NCBI GenBank assembly: GCA_963930775.1 | Contig: OZ005707.1 | Span: 5,332,001-5,396,000, forward strand | Source: Cliona cf. orientalis | Lineage: Eukaryota; Porifera; Demospongiae; Clionaida; Clionaidae | Reading direction: 5' to 3' | Length of the DNA stretch: 64,000 nucleotides | Part shown: piece by piece, positions 9,712-24,094 of the stretch | How the letters are laid out: each line of letters begins with the position of its first letter | Numbering within the stretch: the first letter of the stretch is position 1 | The notes under the pieces: generated by a model | The model's database searches: none | What the model was told of the DNA's origin: nothing | Seen by the model: only the letters and a program-made list of their open reading frames with translations | Made by a program: the position numbers and the translations under genes

Positions 9712-11793
9712 TCATAGAGTTGGGTAGGATGCATCTGTAGCGATGCCACACTGGTTGTAGTGGTCTCTGACCATCATGATGTAACCATCTTGACCCCAGG
9801 AAGTGCCCCAACTGTAGGTGCGATGTCATGAGTATAATAAAATTCAAAAGGATTAGCTATAGCTTGATCGACTCTTACCTGTTCTTTACCAGCCAGTACT
9901 TCTTTCCCTTGTATGTCCCATAGCCAGTCACCAGCATAGAGTGAGTGAGGTGAGTGCTGGAACACTGGACGGTGTCAAACACTCCACTGGCGTAAAACTG
10001 GAAGCAAGAGAGGAAATATTATGAGTGATTTTAGCTGATTACGTTAACACTTTGACACCACTAATAATTAGGATTATTGCTCCCTTATGCTATATGGAGG
10101 GATGTCAACTTGAATAGCAGACTTTTATCATAATATCCCGTGTGTATTGGAAGGCTACAAATAATAATTGGTGTGATAGCTTATAGCTTGTGCCTTTGTA
10201 CATACATGTAATAATTGATAATGATTAAAATTAATTACTCTGAATCCATTAATTTTGAGCTTGCGTCCACGGCAACTGCGATGGGTCCCACAGTAGCCAC
10301 AGCTGCCAGTAAATCCTGTTCGCTGCCACTCTTGATGCTAACCACACCTGATATACTTCCACCTGACTTCCCCTTATCATAGCTGCACTGCCCTTGCTAG
10401 TGGCATAATAATATTATTATGAAAGTAGTGTTGATATTAAATTTTGTGCACAAGATCACACCTTTCCTGTAAATGGATAAGCAGCTGCCGTGTCTAGTCC
10501 TCCATTGCTAATCACATACTGGAAGGCACCAGCTATGTCTCCTCCATTGCATCCATGGTTGCCATAAGGAACTGTAAAGGCATAAATTTAATCACGTGGG
10601 CACAGTGGGTTTGTACCAAAGTAACCACATTTGGCAACCCCTTACCAGAGCAGTCTATGATGTTCTGTTCACTCAGTGGAACCAGTGTTTCGTGAGCCAG
10701 AGCTTGTGCACCTTCTATTGCTCCAACAGCACTGAAAGCATAGCAGGCCCCACATGAGCCCTGATACAGAATTTCAGCATCAATAACTAGGGACATGCAC
10801 ATTATGCTTTCTAAAGTTCCTCAGATTGCTCTAATTCCCAACACCAAGCCAATTATGCTCATTCATTATGCTCTCAGTTTCTCTCACTATTAAATTTATA
10901 ACTTGTTTGGAAACTTGTACTTCATGATAGCTTCATTTCACAGAAAAGAAAGCTATGGCCATACTAGACTACACTACCCACTGCTAGAAAAGTACTGTGT
11001 AGCTACTCTGTACGTTGATTGCCTGACTACCTTATACTTTAACCCTACTATGCAGTCTAGCATATTGTGCTTGTCTCTATCAATAATACACCAAATAATA
11101 TTATTACAGCATCCAAACTCTTTAGCTAGCTACGTTGAAGGTTCAAGTACCTGATTTTTGACGGGAGTGACAGCGTTCTTAGTCCTCCAGTCCACATAGT
11201 CGGGATATGTGTTGACGTCGAGGGGTGGTTCAGGCTCAGGTGGAGAGAAAATGTTTCCACTGACTTTGGTGAAGTTTGTTCTTTGGAAATCTGTGCTATA
11301 GAGCTCCAGCCATTCTCTTTCACTCTGCATGTATAAATTCACACACAGTACAAATTAGCTCATCATTTAGGAATTCCACTTCAGCAATAAGGATGTTAAT
11401 TTTGTTTTAATTAGGACTGGGTGTGCAGACCGATCCTAGTTAGCTAGTATTGATAAGCCTATAAAGAAGTGTATAAAATACGTCCCGAGACGAGGAAATC
11501 TCTGTTTTTATTGTCACTGTTAGCTACCTTCTTACCAAGTCCCCAAAGTGATTCATAGCCAGTGTGTAGCCTAGCAAGTCAGCATTAGCATTGTGCTCCT
11601 CGATATACTTCCTATTGGAAGCCCAAATGAGGTGCCTCTCCAGTTCCTCCACCCTGTGAGCATAGCTCTTCCCGTGTTGTGTCTTCCATAGTTCCCATTC
11701 CTCCAGCAGCTCGCTGTTGAAGCCTGCCCTTTCTGCTTCACAAAAGCTGATCACAAAAAGCCACAGGGTTAGAAAGTTGTATGGCGTCCTCAT
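9712..11793 (-). CDS. Silicatein/cathepsin L-family protease, gene A (catalytic Cys kept; frameshift in exon 5)
   Basis: Seven exons (minus): 11793-11536, 11324-11151, 10760-10646, 10571-10462, 10387-10239, 9997-9879 and 9811-9712, about 341 residues. Signal peptide (1-20), I29-type propeptide with an ERFNIN-like stretch, then the mature papain-fold domain. The active-site region reads [11 protein letters not shown]: the nucleophile Cys is present and the usual following Trp is Tyr. [11 protein letters not shown] and [12 protein letters not shown] are typical of silicateins. The His (LTHSML) and Asn (LVKNSWGTSWG) are present. Exon 5 is 149 bases against 144 in gene B. Its N-terminal part reads ...VAVDASS in one frame, but the end that fits the splice site and paralogue ([14 protein letters not shown]) is in another. 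The coding frame is therefore broken there unless this is a sequencing error. Otherwise it would be an active-type cysteine protease close to silicateins. Confidence 0.85.
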
Positions 11794-12732
11794 TTTAATT
11801 ATAGACTTTTTGGCTATCCAATTTAACAGGGTAGCTATCTAGAGTCTTACTAGCTATTCTCTCTCCCTTTATAGCTCCAACAGATTCTGGCACTGTTTGG
11901 TATCAAAGGTGGTATAGTGTACAGGAGCATGTAGAGAGATGTTTATTGCTATTTTGGTGGTCTTGATCCCTATTGCTTCAATGCACATGCTTAATGTAGA
12001 CCACAATGGCTTCCTCCATGCATGGATGAGGTGTGATGCATTTTAAACGTTTCTTTGAATGAAAGTTGTGACAGTTAATAATGCTACTTTCTATAGATTT
12101 TGACAGACCCATCTGTATACTGAGAACTGCTTGCAGCCTCTGTGACAGCCTAGCTGCATCTTGCTACACATCTTTAAGAATTAGACTGTAACAATCATCC
12201 ATTGTTCAGTAGTGATCACGTCTGACTCAGGGAAATTTGGTGTTGTATAGCTTCAAACGTTTGGTCTTTCTTCCCTTAAAGGGATGATAATATGTGTACT
12301 CATAATACCTTCCCATGGAGAACTAGCTACATGAGGCATGCATGCACATGCAGTGTAAGGATGCCTCTAGTTAGCTGATGCATGCATGCATGTGTACAGA
12401 CAATTGTATGAAGTCATAATAATTATTATAATAATGCAAATTCCAGGAGTAGCATGCGAGATCTACTGCATGTGTATTAGTACAAGCCATCCCTCCCCCA
12501 GCATGCACGCATGGCCTGCTGTTTATACGGTTTGGATTTATAGCCGTCCAAACATTCTAATGGTTTTAGTCTCCTTTACGACTTCACGTTATTAGATAAT
12601 AAACATCATTTGCATAAACATACTTAAACTCTAACCTAAATCGGAGACAAATAGGATTCTTCGACTATTAGTATGTTAATTCTAACGAGTCAGCAAAACT
12701 TAATAGTGTAACACTGGTGCGGACTTTTGAAG
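11794..12732. other. Intergenic region between the two silicatein-family genes
   Basis: About 940 AT-rich bases: promoter/5' UTR of gene A (minus) and 3' flank of gene B. GCATGCATGCATG runs lie near 12330-12390. No additional exon was recognised. Confidence 0.5.
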
Positions 12733-14905
<2,173 letters not shown>

Positions 14906-15630
14906 GCACTAGCTGACTCTCTCTGCTTTGTGTCTACTAACTAAATGGTTAGACCTAGTCTCACTCTTTTACAGCCACTATTCTATCTCTTAACCGGAAA
15001 CATGCAGACGATAAGCTCCTGCCTTTTATACAACAACCAAACGCTATACATAGCTATCCCTACAAATTTGCTACAAATTTTACGATTATTTAGAACTAAT
15101 CAACCATGCAAGAGATTCTTCCCTGCTGTTGGCACATGCTTGACAACTTGACCACGTGAATAGACTTATCAATGAAAATACCATAATGCACTTATCTAAC
15201 ATTCAGTGAAGTGCTGCTACATACAGTGCACTGGCCCTTCATGAATGAATAAAAGAATGATGTTGTAGAAGTGATGCAATAATCCCAAGGTTAGCAAGCT
15301 GATGAGGACATCATATAGCACCTGAAATGCAGTGAATCAGGGTCATTGTGCCATATAACACAAGCTGGATGTTTTGTATGATAATAATTTCACAGTATCC
15401 TGTTTAGATCCCATTAGGTTATTATTATAGTGCTGGTATGCGGCAACGACTGCGCATTATTTGGGTTTTAATAATGCACACATTGTCTACCATGATCATA
15501 CCACAGTATAAAGTAGCCCTACGACTCCATCATACACAGCATAAAGTAGCCCTACAACTTGTATCTGCTATCAGTTCAGACAGTCTACAATCGTTAGCAA
15601 GACCACTTGTAGCAATAGTATAGCTAAGCT
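14906..15630. other. Divergent intergenic region, silicatein-like gene B / CUB-family P1
   Basis: About 725 bases shared as upstream sequence by gene B (minus) and P1 (plus). Besides the P1-proximal duplicated motif (15502-15559, listed separately) I see AT-rich sequence without exons. Head-to-head placement makes shared regulation possible. Confidence 0.5.
15502..15559 (+). promoter_or_regulatory. Tandemly duplicated TATA-like promoter motif upstream of P1
   Basis: CACAGTATAAAGTAGCCCT (15502-15520) recurs as CACAGCATAAAGTAGCCCT (15535-15553), both followed by AC(G/A)ACT, about 75-130 bases before the P1 ATG. The TATAAA in the first copy is a plausible TATA box. The function of the conserved GTAGCCCTAC part is unknown. 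Confidence 0.5.
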
Positions 15631-17583
15631 ATGGCTCTCAAAACTTTGGCAGTAGTTGTGCTATTTGTTTCAAGTTTAAACTTTGCTACCTGTCAAAACT
15701 GTGGATCTGCTGATACTTGCAGCACAGACTATGATGCAGCATGTCCTGAAGACCTGTCAAACGACCTGATGAACTGTATGCAGTCTCAAACAACGTGCAA
15801 TGAACCCCTTCAGGCACCGGCAAACATGTATAAACAACTATGATTCTGAATTCATATAACTGTACAACACTAACGCATCCCCCAACTTTTTGTTGTCTTG
15901 TAGATCCGTTCAGTGCTACAGTACATGTATATTTGGAGCACCATTTGATCCGTCAACTGCTCTCCAGTGCTGTGCTGATCCAATCCTTGATCAACCTCTT
16001 TCACAGACGGTAGAACCTAGTTACACTCTCGTGCGACTGTACTCTCCCAATGAACCAGGAGATGACAACTATCGCCTGAATACAGTTTGCAAGTATAACT
16101 CATTATGTTTTAGCTAAGGATGAATAGTTATATCTGATTGCCTCATACAGCTACAATATTCAGTGTCCAACCAACTATGATCTTCACTATACCCTTGTGA
16201 GGCATAGTATTGAGGCTTCTTCAAGCGTGACTGACAACTGCCTAGACTTCTTACGTAAGAAAGTTTGAATTCAATAGCATCTTCAAACTCTAGATATAAG
16301 ATACTCACAATTGCACGTAGCTATATTAATATTGTCGTTGCAGGTCTTCAATTTGTCGCGACCGGGCAGAGTGTGAATACAGACGTGTGTGGAGACCCCA
16401 CAAGCAGGCCTATACCTGAACATGCCCGAAACGGTTTCCATGGATCAAGTCTGAACTTGGAATTTCGAAGCAATCGCGTTGGCACGGCGAATGGCTTCTT
16501 TTTGTCTGGCATCTGCATCAATCCTGCACCTTTTCGTGCTGCCAGACAAGCCGAGGTTGGATTCCAGCAAAGAAGTGACTGCATGCCCTCTCAATCGCTG
16601 CCTGTCCACAGAACAGGAAGGACGAAGAGAGCTACTCAGCCACTCGATATCGTAAGGGCATAATCATTGTCGTGTCTAAGCTAATGAATTTGTGGTAAGG
16701 ATGCTTAGACTAAGAATGTGATGCCATCTGTAAGGTGGGGTATTTGATTGTAGCCTTACACGTTCTCTTTGTTTAGTGTTAAAGCTGCATACTTCCCCCC
16801 ACTTCTGTATATGCATGCACATGACAGGAAAAGGTGTTTCCAGCAAGGGAAAGGCGGTCCTTCAGAACTACTTGGATCAGGGTCAAAAGAGAAGGAGTGG
16901 TCAAGTATGAAAACAATGTTATCACAGTGGAGAGAGGGGGCAGGATCCTGCACGAATTTCAGAACATCCGAGTGCTTCAGGTTTTCAATAGGATTGAGGG
17001 ATATCTGACATTTTACAGCAACTCAATGCCACAAGGGAGAAATTTCCCAGGATATGGTGAGAACTCCTTTACAAAGCAGTTCATTAATAATTATTATTGA
17101 TTGACTCATGATAATACGATTGCCTTGCATAGGTTTTCTGCAGATTGGAAACAAAATTGTGTATTACATTCAGACTATTGTTGATCCCAGGGTATGTGAC
17201 TGCTACTGCATGGTTAGGTAGCGACATAAACATGATGTCATTGAATGCAATACCTTTTAATTCATGTAGTTTCTTTTGAGTGAGGAAGAGGAAGGCATTG
17301 TCAGTGATCTCCTTGAAGAACTGTTCAGACGACAGGCGTTCAAAGACGAGAGATTTTACTTCAGACCTCCTGGAGAGCGTAAGTACAGTTTAAGAGCCCT
17401 TTCCTAATTTAATTATGATATTGTGCTACCACTGTTATAGTTGGGACACCAGATGTGAACTGCACTATAAATGAGCTAGCAGAGCTGAATATACGTTCTT
17501 GTACGGCAGTGGTCCGATCGACTGCTGATTTCTTCATGAGAACTGACCCATTTCAACAGTCCTGCCGCTACGGAGGAATATAA
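15631..17583 (+). CDS. Secreted Cys-rich/CUB-domain family protein, copy P1
   Basis: Eight exons: 15631-15827, 15904-16092, 16151-16254, 16344-16651, 16828-17056, 17133-17191, 17270-17378 and 17441-17583, phases 2,2,1,0,1,0,1, about 445 residues. Signal peptide to about residue 21 (FATCQ), then an N-terminal Cys module (CGSADTCS-YDAACPED...NCMQS-TTC), a CC pair in LQCCADP, and a CUB domain (YSPNEPG...CKYNIQCP...LHYTLVRHS...CLDFLR...DVCG...SLNLEFRSNR...GFFLSGIC). A basic linker (RTKRA) precedes the conserved C-terminal region (VFNRIEGYLTF...FPGYGFLQIG...YIQTIVDPR...ELAELN-RSC...VVRSTADFF). No membrane segment or GPI signal is seen. Function unknown; CUB domains usually bind proteins or carbohydrates outside the cell. 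It lies divergent to silicatein-like gene B and ends CRYGGI. Confidence 0.87.
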
Positions 17584-17975
17584 CAATATCAGTCATTCAT
17601 GTAGAAATTATTTCAGAATGTCATGCATATCAAGTTTTATATCTAAATATGGTCTGTGTTAGTATCGTCTCTAGGCTCCTCATTGGGAATAGGGTGTGAG
17701 AATGAGTCTAGGTCTGTGTTCTGTCTTAATATCCTCAAATATTCTTTGTGATGTCATTATTACATAGTTATTAAGTTGTGGGCTTCAAGGGAATGTGTTA
17801 CCTACCAACGCGTAGTCAAAATTATGCCACAGCCTAATGAAAAAGCCAGACAACTGCCTGTGGTGGGAGATGGGGGGTATTTAATCAGTGTGCATACTTG
17901 CACTTTCTCATTGAGCTCAAGCAGTCAAATTTGAATTCTCTAGCTCTCACCTTGTGGCAGCTGCAAGCAATAATC
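17584..17975. promoter_or_regulatory. P1-P2 spacer with P2 promoter motifs
   Basis: AAAAGCCAGACAACT at 17841-17855 recurs exactly upstream of P3 (21568-21582). A TATTTAA box follows at 17878-17884. The same order in two paralogues suggests a shared promoter. The rest of the ~390 bases has no recognised feature. Confidence 0.45.
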
Positions 17976-20774
17976 ATGTCTCTTCAAGCCGCTATTCTCA
18001 TCATGTTGCTCAGCAGTGCAGCTTTATCAGCCTCTCAGTCATGTGGGACAGACACTTGTACCCAAGAGTATGATAATGACTGTGACTCGGACTTGTCCAG
18101 TGATCTCTATGACAACTGCAACACAACACAATCAAACTGCTCTGAATCTATTGGACCTGCAGACAATCTGTAAGAAATATTAGTGATATATAATATAATA
18201 ATGTTGACTGATTAATTTTATGACAAATATAAGTATTCTATACGAGAGTGTTAGTTCTGGTCGTGACTCTTCTTCTTATCACTTCAGCCATAACATGGCT
18301 AATAAGACTTAGTGTTCTATATAATATTATGAGGAAATCTGAGCATTCTGGATCTTTAACCTATTCTAAACCTATTCTGATCAAAAACTGTTTTTTGTTA
18401 CAGATCAGTTGATTGCTATGATACGTGCATTATAGGACTACCCTTTGATCCAACGGTGCCTATTCAGTGCTGTGCCGACCCCTTAGTACTTACATCTGAT
18501 ACAATTTCGATCACTGATGGTACACCAAACTTCATAATCGCTAGACTATTCTCACCCAATGAGCCTGGAATGAGCATCTACCGCTTAAATACGTACTGCA
18601 AGTAAGTATTACTTAGTCATGATGGTATATGTATGCTTCTCTAGCTTTATAGTCAACTCTCATGTATCCATGCACTTGCAGATACAATGTTCAGTGTCCA
18701 AGTGAAGATTACGATCTTCACTACACGATGGTTCGATTTGATATAGAACCACCAGATAATGATACCTGTCTTGATTATTTGCGTAAGTTATTGAGTGCTG
18801 GAGCTGACAGCTTAATACAATAGCAATGACTTGTTAATTTTGCCACTAATTTGTAGGCTTTGATTTTACGGCTACTGGAACGGATGCTCCTGGAGATGCC
18901 TGTGGAAAATTGGACGATTTGGATGATAAGTTTAAGTCTGGCATACATGCATCTGGTCTAACACTGGATTTCAGAAGCAATCGAATAAACAGAACTGAGG
19001 ATTTTTTCCTGGCTATAATATGCATACACAATCCTCCTTCTCGGAAAAGATCAGTGGAAGCAGCTGCTGCTGCCCTCAAGGAACCAGTGGATCCCAATCT
19101 CCGGCTTGTAGAACCAGTACCAACGATAGAATCCACTGTTGCAGAAGAACTTGGTCTACAACAGAAGGCGATAGACTGTACCCCAACTCAGACCTTGGAC
19201 GGATCAATAGTTGGAATGGATGGTAGTGATCCGAAGCTGACGTCAGCAGAGACATACCTTGTAAGTTGTTAGTCTATAAACAGTATTATTTTCAATGGAT
19301 CACACCTAGCCACCTGACCTTACAAATTGAGTAGGAATGCTAATGTTTTGGCTCAGTGCAAAGAAGGGAATATCCAATACCCTCACTATCACCAATAATA
19401 TTAAATTATTCTCGACTACATAAAGAATCAGGCGATTCTCAGCGTAAAGTCCATTAGTGTGTTGTTCAGCTTAATTGAAAGTACATGCCAACACAATAAT
19501 TAAGAGGGTAGCTCCCTAATTATAGAGCATTGGACTTCGGATTGGGTCAAATCAATAAACCACATCGTCTTCAATGAATCATACCCATGCTACCTGACCT
19601 GCTATTACAAGGGGCAGTCACATATGATAGACCATTGAACTTATCGGTAACTATTTCTGTGGCAAAATAATTACATGGTTTGGGAAATGTTACCATGTTC
19701 ACAAATTTAATGGGTTTTGACTACATCCATAAACAAGTGGATTGAGCACTTAAGCTTCAAAACAACAAATAGACTATAAAGGCGGCAGCTATACTGACAG
19801 ACCGCGATTAGGCATTGTGCAACTACGATTGTTCATTGTTGAAGCATGATGTAATGATTAAGTCAAGGTGCACAGATCACTACAATGTTTTGACTTGCTG
19901 GTCATCTTGGGGGAGATTCTTTGGTACCAATTTCATTAATCTATAAAGCTGGATGTTACTGTTTATGCGAGTGCACATGTTGTACATGCATACTTATTAC
20001 ATGCATGCAGGATCGTGCGTTTCCCACAGCAAGCCGATCACATGAAGTGGTGCGACAAATCACAGTTACAAGAGCAGGTGTGGTCAGATACACCGACAAC
20101 ACAATAATTGTTGCTGAAAGGAAGGGGGAAGCCCTCTACAAGTTTGAGAACATCAAACTGCTTCAGGTGTACAACAGGATTGAAGGCCATCTAACATTCC
20201 GTAGCTCATCCCCACGTGGAAGACTATTCCCAGGATATGGTGAGCTTCTATGGCATCTTTTAAACTGACATGGAATAAAGTTTATTACCGGAATTTCTCT
20301 AATATTATTATAGGTTTTCTACAAGTTGGACAAGAAACTGCTGAGTATGTTCAGACCTTAGTGGATCCAAGGGTATGCGTGCTGATATTAATATTAATAT
20401 AATAGTTCGAGGTAATAATACTATTATAGTAATGTATCTGTTTGATTATAGTTTCTACTTACTGATGGAGAAGTAATTATTGTACGTCAGCTACTTCTAG
20501 AACTTTTCAATCGACGACAATTTGATGCTGAGAGATTTTATCTTACTCCACCCAGTGATATCCAAAGTTAGTGGCTGAGATTATCAAAATTTAATGTGGC
20601 TTAATAATGACTATCATTGTAACTCCAGAATCAAGTCTGAGAGTAGACTGTGATACAACTACGCTGGCCGAGCTAAACAGCCAATCATGTTCACCGGTGG
20701 TCAGAGCAGTATCAACATTCTTCTTGGAGAAAGATGCATCTCAAGCTCTCTGCTATACCCCTAGCAGAGGATAG
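17976..20774 (+). CDS. Secreted Cys-rich/CUB-domain family protein, copy P2
   Basis: Eight exons: 17976-18169, 18404-18601, 18682-18782, 18857-19260, 20011-20239, 20314-20372, 20452-20566 and 20629-20774, phases as in the other copies, about 481 residues, the longest copy. I start at MSLQAA rather than the upstream in-frame ATG (17898), because it gives a compact signal peptide ending LSASQ as in P3-P5. The Cys module is CGTDTCTQEYDNDC...YDNC. The CUB domain runs from FSPNEPG to LAIIC. The linker after PSRKRS is long and acidic (about 60 residues more than P1), which explains the length. The C-terminal region begins TVTRAGVVRYTDN and contains VYNRIEGHLTF and FPGYGFLQVG. Intron 4 is unusually long (750 bases). 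Unknown function; secreted. Confidence 0.86.
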
Positions 20775-21665
20775 CCGATTGGCACTGGATGAAACTGAAT
20801 TTTTATAATTATTATTCTTGCTGGCTGCTTAACTATACATGACTGCAGTGTAATAATTAGACCAGAGTTTAGCCTGAAAGTAGTAATACATCTAAAAATC
20901 TTTTGTGCATCAGAATATCCTATTGATTCATTGAAATTAATGTTGTTGCTGTCTGCACCCAGTCCTGCATGGTGGGAAGGTACGAAGTTATAGACAGTCA
21001 CTGTGCATAGCATGGAAACTGTAATACTCAAAATGGTTGTGATTTGTAGGCTAGAGTCTTGACCTGATTATTTTGATCAGACATTACATGGATCCACGAA
21101 GTTCACAAGGAAGATGGCTGAGGGGTGGCTTATGTCCATACCACTTAACTATTAACCTCGTCCCCAGGCCCTTTATTGATCTCCCAGCTTTTAAGAGGGC
21201 CTACTAAAGTTTAACCATAATAATATTATTATGGGTGTCTGCATGGTAGGAATCTGATGCAATACTGTATCTTGAAAAGAGTGGCATAAGGACTATTAAT
21301 ATAAGGAGCTAGCCAGCTTTAAAGTTATCCCATATCCCACTGTATCAGCCAGCCCCTACAATACAAACTCTAATATCTAGCTGCCGTATATAGGTGAATG
21401 GACAATAAAAAATTGCAGGCTTGCTATACATGCAATCAAGAGTCTTATGCACATATCGATAATAAATGGACCATTGTATATGATAGGTTTCAGATGTCAA
21501 CGTTTTAAGTCAGTCTAGCCATAATCATAATCTGGTCTGCTGGGGTAGTATGGCGTATAATGTACGTAAAAGCCAGACAACTTCATAGATGATGTTATTT
21601 AAGCAAGTCTCAGTTTCCAGGCGAGTCAAGCATTCGATCTAATCTCTCATACTTCTCTGATAGTC
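20775..21665. promoter_or_regulatory. P2-P3 spacer with P3 promoter motifs
   Basis: AAAAGCCAGACAACT (21568-21582), identical to the P2 upstream motif, is followed by TTATTTAAG (21595-21603), about 65 bases before the P3 ATG. A single CTCGTCCCCAG element end lies near 21157-21171 without a matching inverted copy. The remainder is AT-rich with no exon recognised. Confidence 0.45.
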
Positions 21666-24094
21666 ATGGCAATTCAGGCAGTATTCACTGTGTTCATATT
21701 CAGCAGTTGGCTGACTCTCTCAGCTTCTCAATTATTTTGTGGCTCTATAACTGAATGTACTCAACGGTATGATGCAGGTTGCCCATCAGATACCTCCACT
21801 GCAGAGTACGACAACTGTATGACAACGCAGTCCAGCTGTAATCAGCCTATCGGATCCCCAGATAACCTGTAAGCTTTTGTGTAATAATATAGTATGTAGC
21901 CATGTTCGTAATGTAGGAAATAGCTAGCCTCTTTGAAGAGATTGGGGAGTCTGGGGATGAGGCTAGGAAAAGGCAGAGATTGATTATTTTAGAAATTAAG
22001 TTTTCCTTCGCAGATCAGTTGACTGTTACGATACATGCATCGTTGGAGTCCCATCAACGCCTTCACAATGCTGCACTAACCCAGTTCTCAATGCTCCAGA
22101 GACCATTTCACTCACAATAGAACCAAATTTCGTGATTGCTAGACTGTTTTCACCCAATTCACCAGGTGCCTACCCTTCAAACAGATTTTGCAAGTAAGCA
22201 GTTGCTTATGTGTCTATTATGTGTGTGCATACATTATGTAGCTATATGGAAGAAAGATAATAGCTGCCAAGATAATACTCAGGTTCACCATAATGATTGA
22301 TTTCCTACTAGATACAATGTTCAGTGTCCAAATGAAACTTTCAATCTTCACTACTTCTTGGTGCGGTTCAACGTTGAGCCACCTGTGAATGGCCAGTGTC
22401 TGGACTTCCTACGTATGTTAAAATAAATATTGTTATAATTGTGGAAATTAGTCATAGCCAAAAATTGATTGTATGGTATAATACTTGCATTGTCGTAACG
22501 ATAACAGGTTACGAGTTCAGTGGCACTGGGATGAATGTTCCCATGGACGCCTGTGGCGATCGAAACAGCTTACAACCAGTGCTTCAATCCGGTGCCCACT
22601 TTTCAAGTCTGATGGTGAACTTCAGAAGCAACCGCAGAAATACAGGCATGGACTTCTTCCTGGCCATAACGTGTACACTGCCCCTAGAAGCATCAGTTAC
22701 AAATGGACGGAGCAGCAATGATGCCAGTACAGCTAGCATAGCACCACTTTCAGCTGACAAATCTCTATCCCGAGATGAGACTGAATGTACTCGAACTCGG
22801 AGTCTGAGCGGAGCTATAGTTGGGACAGACCCTAGCCGGTTTATCTCAGCCAGACAATACATTGTGAGCAATATTATTATTATTGTATGTCTGCTAATTA
22901 CTTACTGAGACATTGTATTTTTTGTTTTGATCAACTGTACCACTATACCACTATCTGGGGGGCAGTAGATATCAATATTCCCCTTATAGCTATTGTCTAA
23001 TGGACTACATTGTATCCATGATTGCACCATACATGTTTGTTCATAACATAAGAGTGAGTTACATCGCTGCAGAGATTGCGTTTTGGCTAGGGCGTTGTGT
23101 AAACAGGGAAAGTCCCATTCATGACTTTGTAGTGATTCAGTTTACAATCTTGTGTCCCTCTGCTTTACAAATACAGAATCGAGTGTTTAATGGGAAATTC
23201 TCATCCAGGATCTATCGCACCATCTCAGTCACAAGAGCAGGTGTGGTTCTCTACAAGGATAACACCGTTTTTGTTGTGTACAAAGGGAAAGTCCGCTATC
23301 GATTCAGGAATATCAAGGTGCTGCGAGTGCAAAACAGGATCGAAGGCTATCTGACATTCTCTGGTAGCGCCTCTCCCCGTGGTCGAACATTTCCAGGATA
23401 TGGTAAACTTCTCTATCACACCAAGAATTTGATTCTTATTCACTATGCCCAAATTATGTAGGTTTCTTACAGGTCAGGAGAGGGATTGTGGAGTATGTTC
23501 AGACCATACTAGATCCAAGGGTATGTATATTATTATGATGGTATTAATAATTTCGACTTCAATTATGGACCTATTGATGTACGTATTGTGTAGTTTCTAT
23601 TGAATGCTGAAGAAGAGATTATAGTGCGTCAACTCTACCAAGAGCTCTTCCTTCGTGAGAAACTTGGCACCAAGGAAGGAACCAGATCCAGCCACCGAAA
23701 CCCAGGTTAGTCAAACAAAAATTGAATAATATCAAGTAGTGATAAATACATGCACCTACTGATAAGTGTTCAGAATCCTTAGGCCCTTTTTCAGCATATA
23801 GTGAGCCCTTGCCTCCAGTATCCACGTTTCAGTCTGTGGTAACTGATGTGGTCACAAATTTTGTCCAAACCATGCCCACCAATCCACTGTACCTGCTTAA
23901 TTTTTTCTGGGGAGACCCCTGTGTAACATGCACATAATTGTCAAACTGCAGGGAAGAATCAGAGGGTGAACTGCAGGATAAACACATTGGCTCAATTGAA
24001 TACTCAATCGTGCTCAGCTGTGGTCAGGGCAGCTGCAACCCTCTTTGTGAAATCAGACACCTTCCAAGAGTACTGTAATAGCAAAGGATACTAG
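21666..24094 (+). CDS. Secreted Cys-rich/CUB-domain family protein, copy P3
   Basis: Eight exons: 21666-21868, 22014-22193, 22312-22412, 22508-22863, 23177-23402, 23462-23520, 23594-23705 and 23952-24094, family phases, about 459 residues. Signal peptide ends LSASQ. The CUB segment runs from FSPNSPG through DACG, SLMVNFRSNRR and GMDFFLAITC. Differences: the linker lacks the RRKR-type basic cluster seen in P2, P4, P5 and P7. CC is kept (SQCCTNP). The C-terminal region has TVTRAGVVLYKDN-like sequence (ISVTRAGVVLY), VQNRIEGYLTF and FPGYGFLQV. Exon 7 ends with a basic tail (GTRSSHRNP). The last exon carries CRINTLAQLNTQSCSAVVRAAATLF. Unknown function; secreted. Confidence 0.86.

Noticed and set aside
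9774..9965. Minus-strand 63-codon frame across the end of silicatein-family gene A
   Set aside because: It reads through the real exon 6 in the wrong frame and across its intron; phase and family alignment give a different translation.
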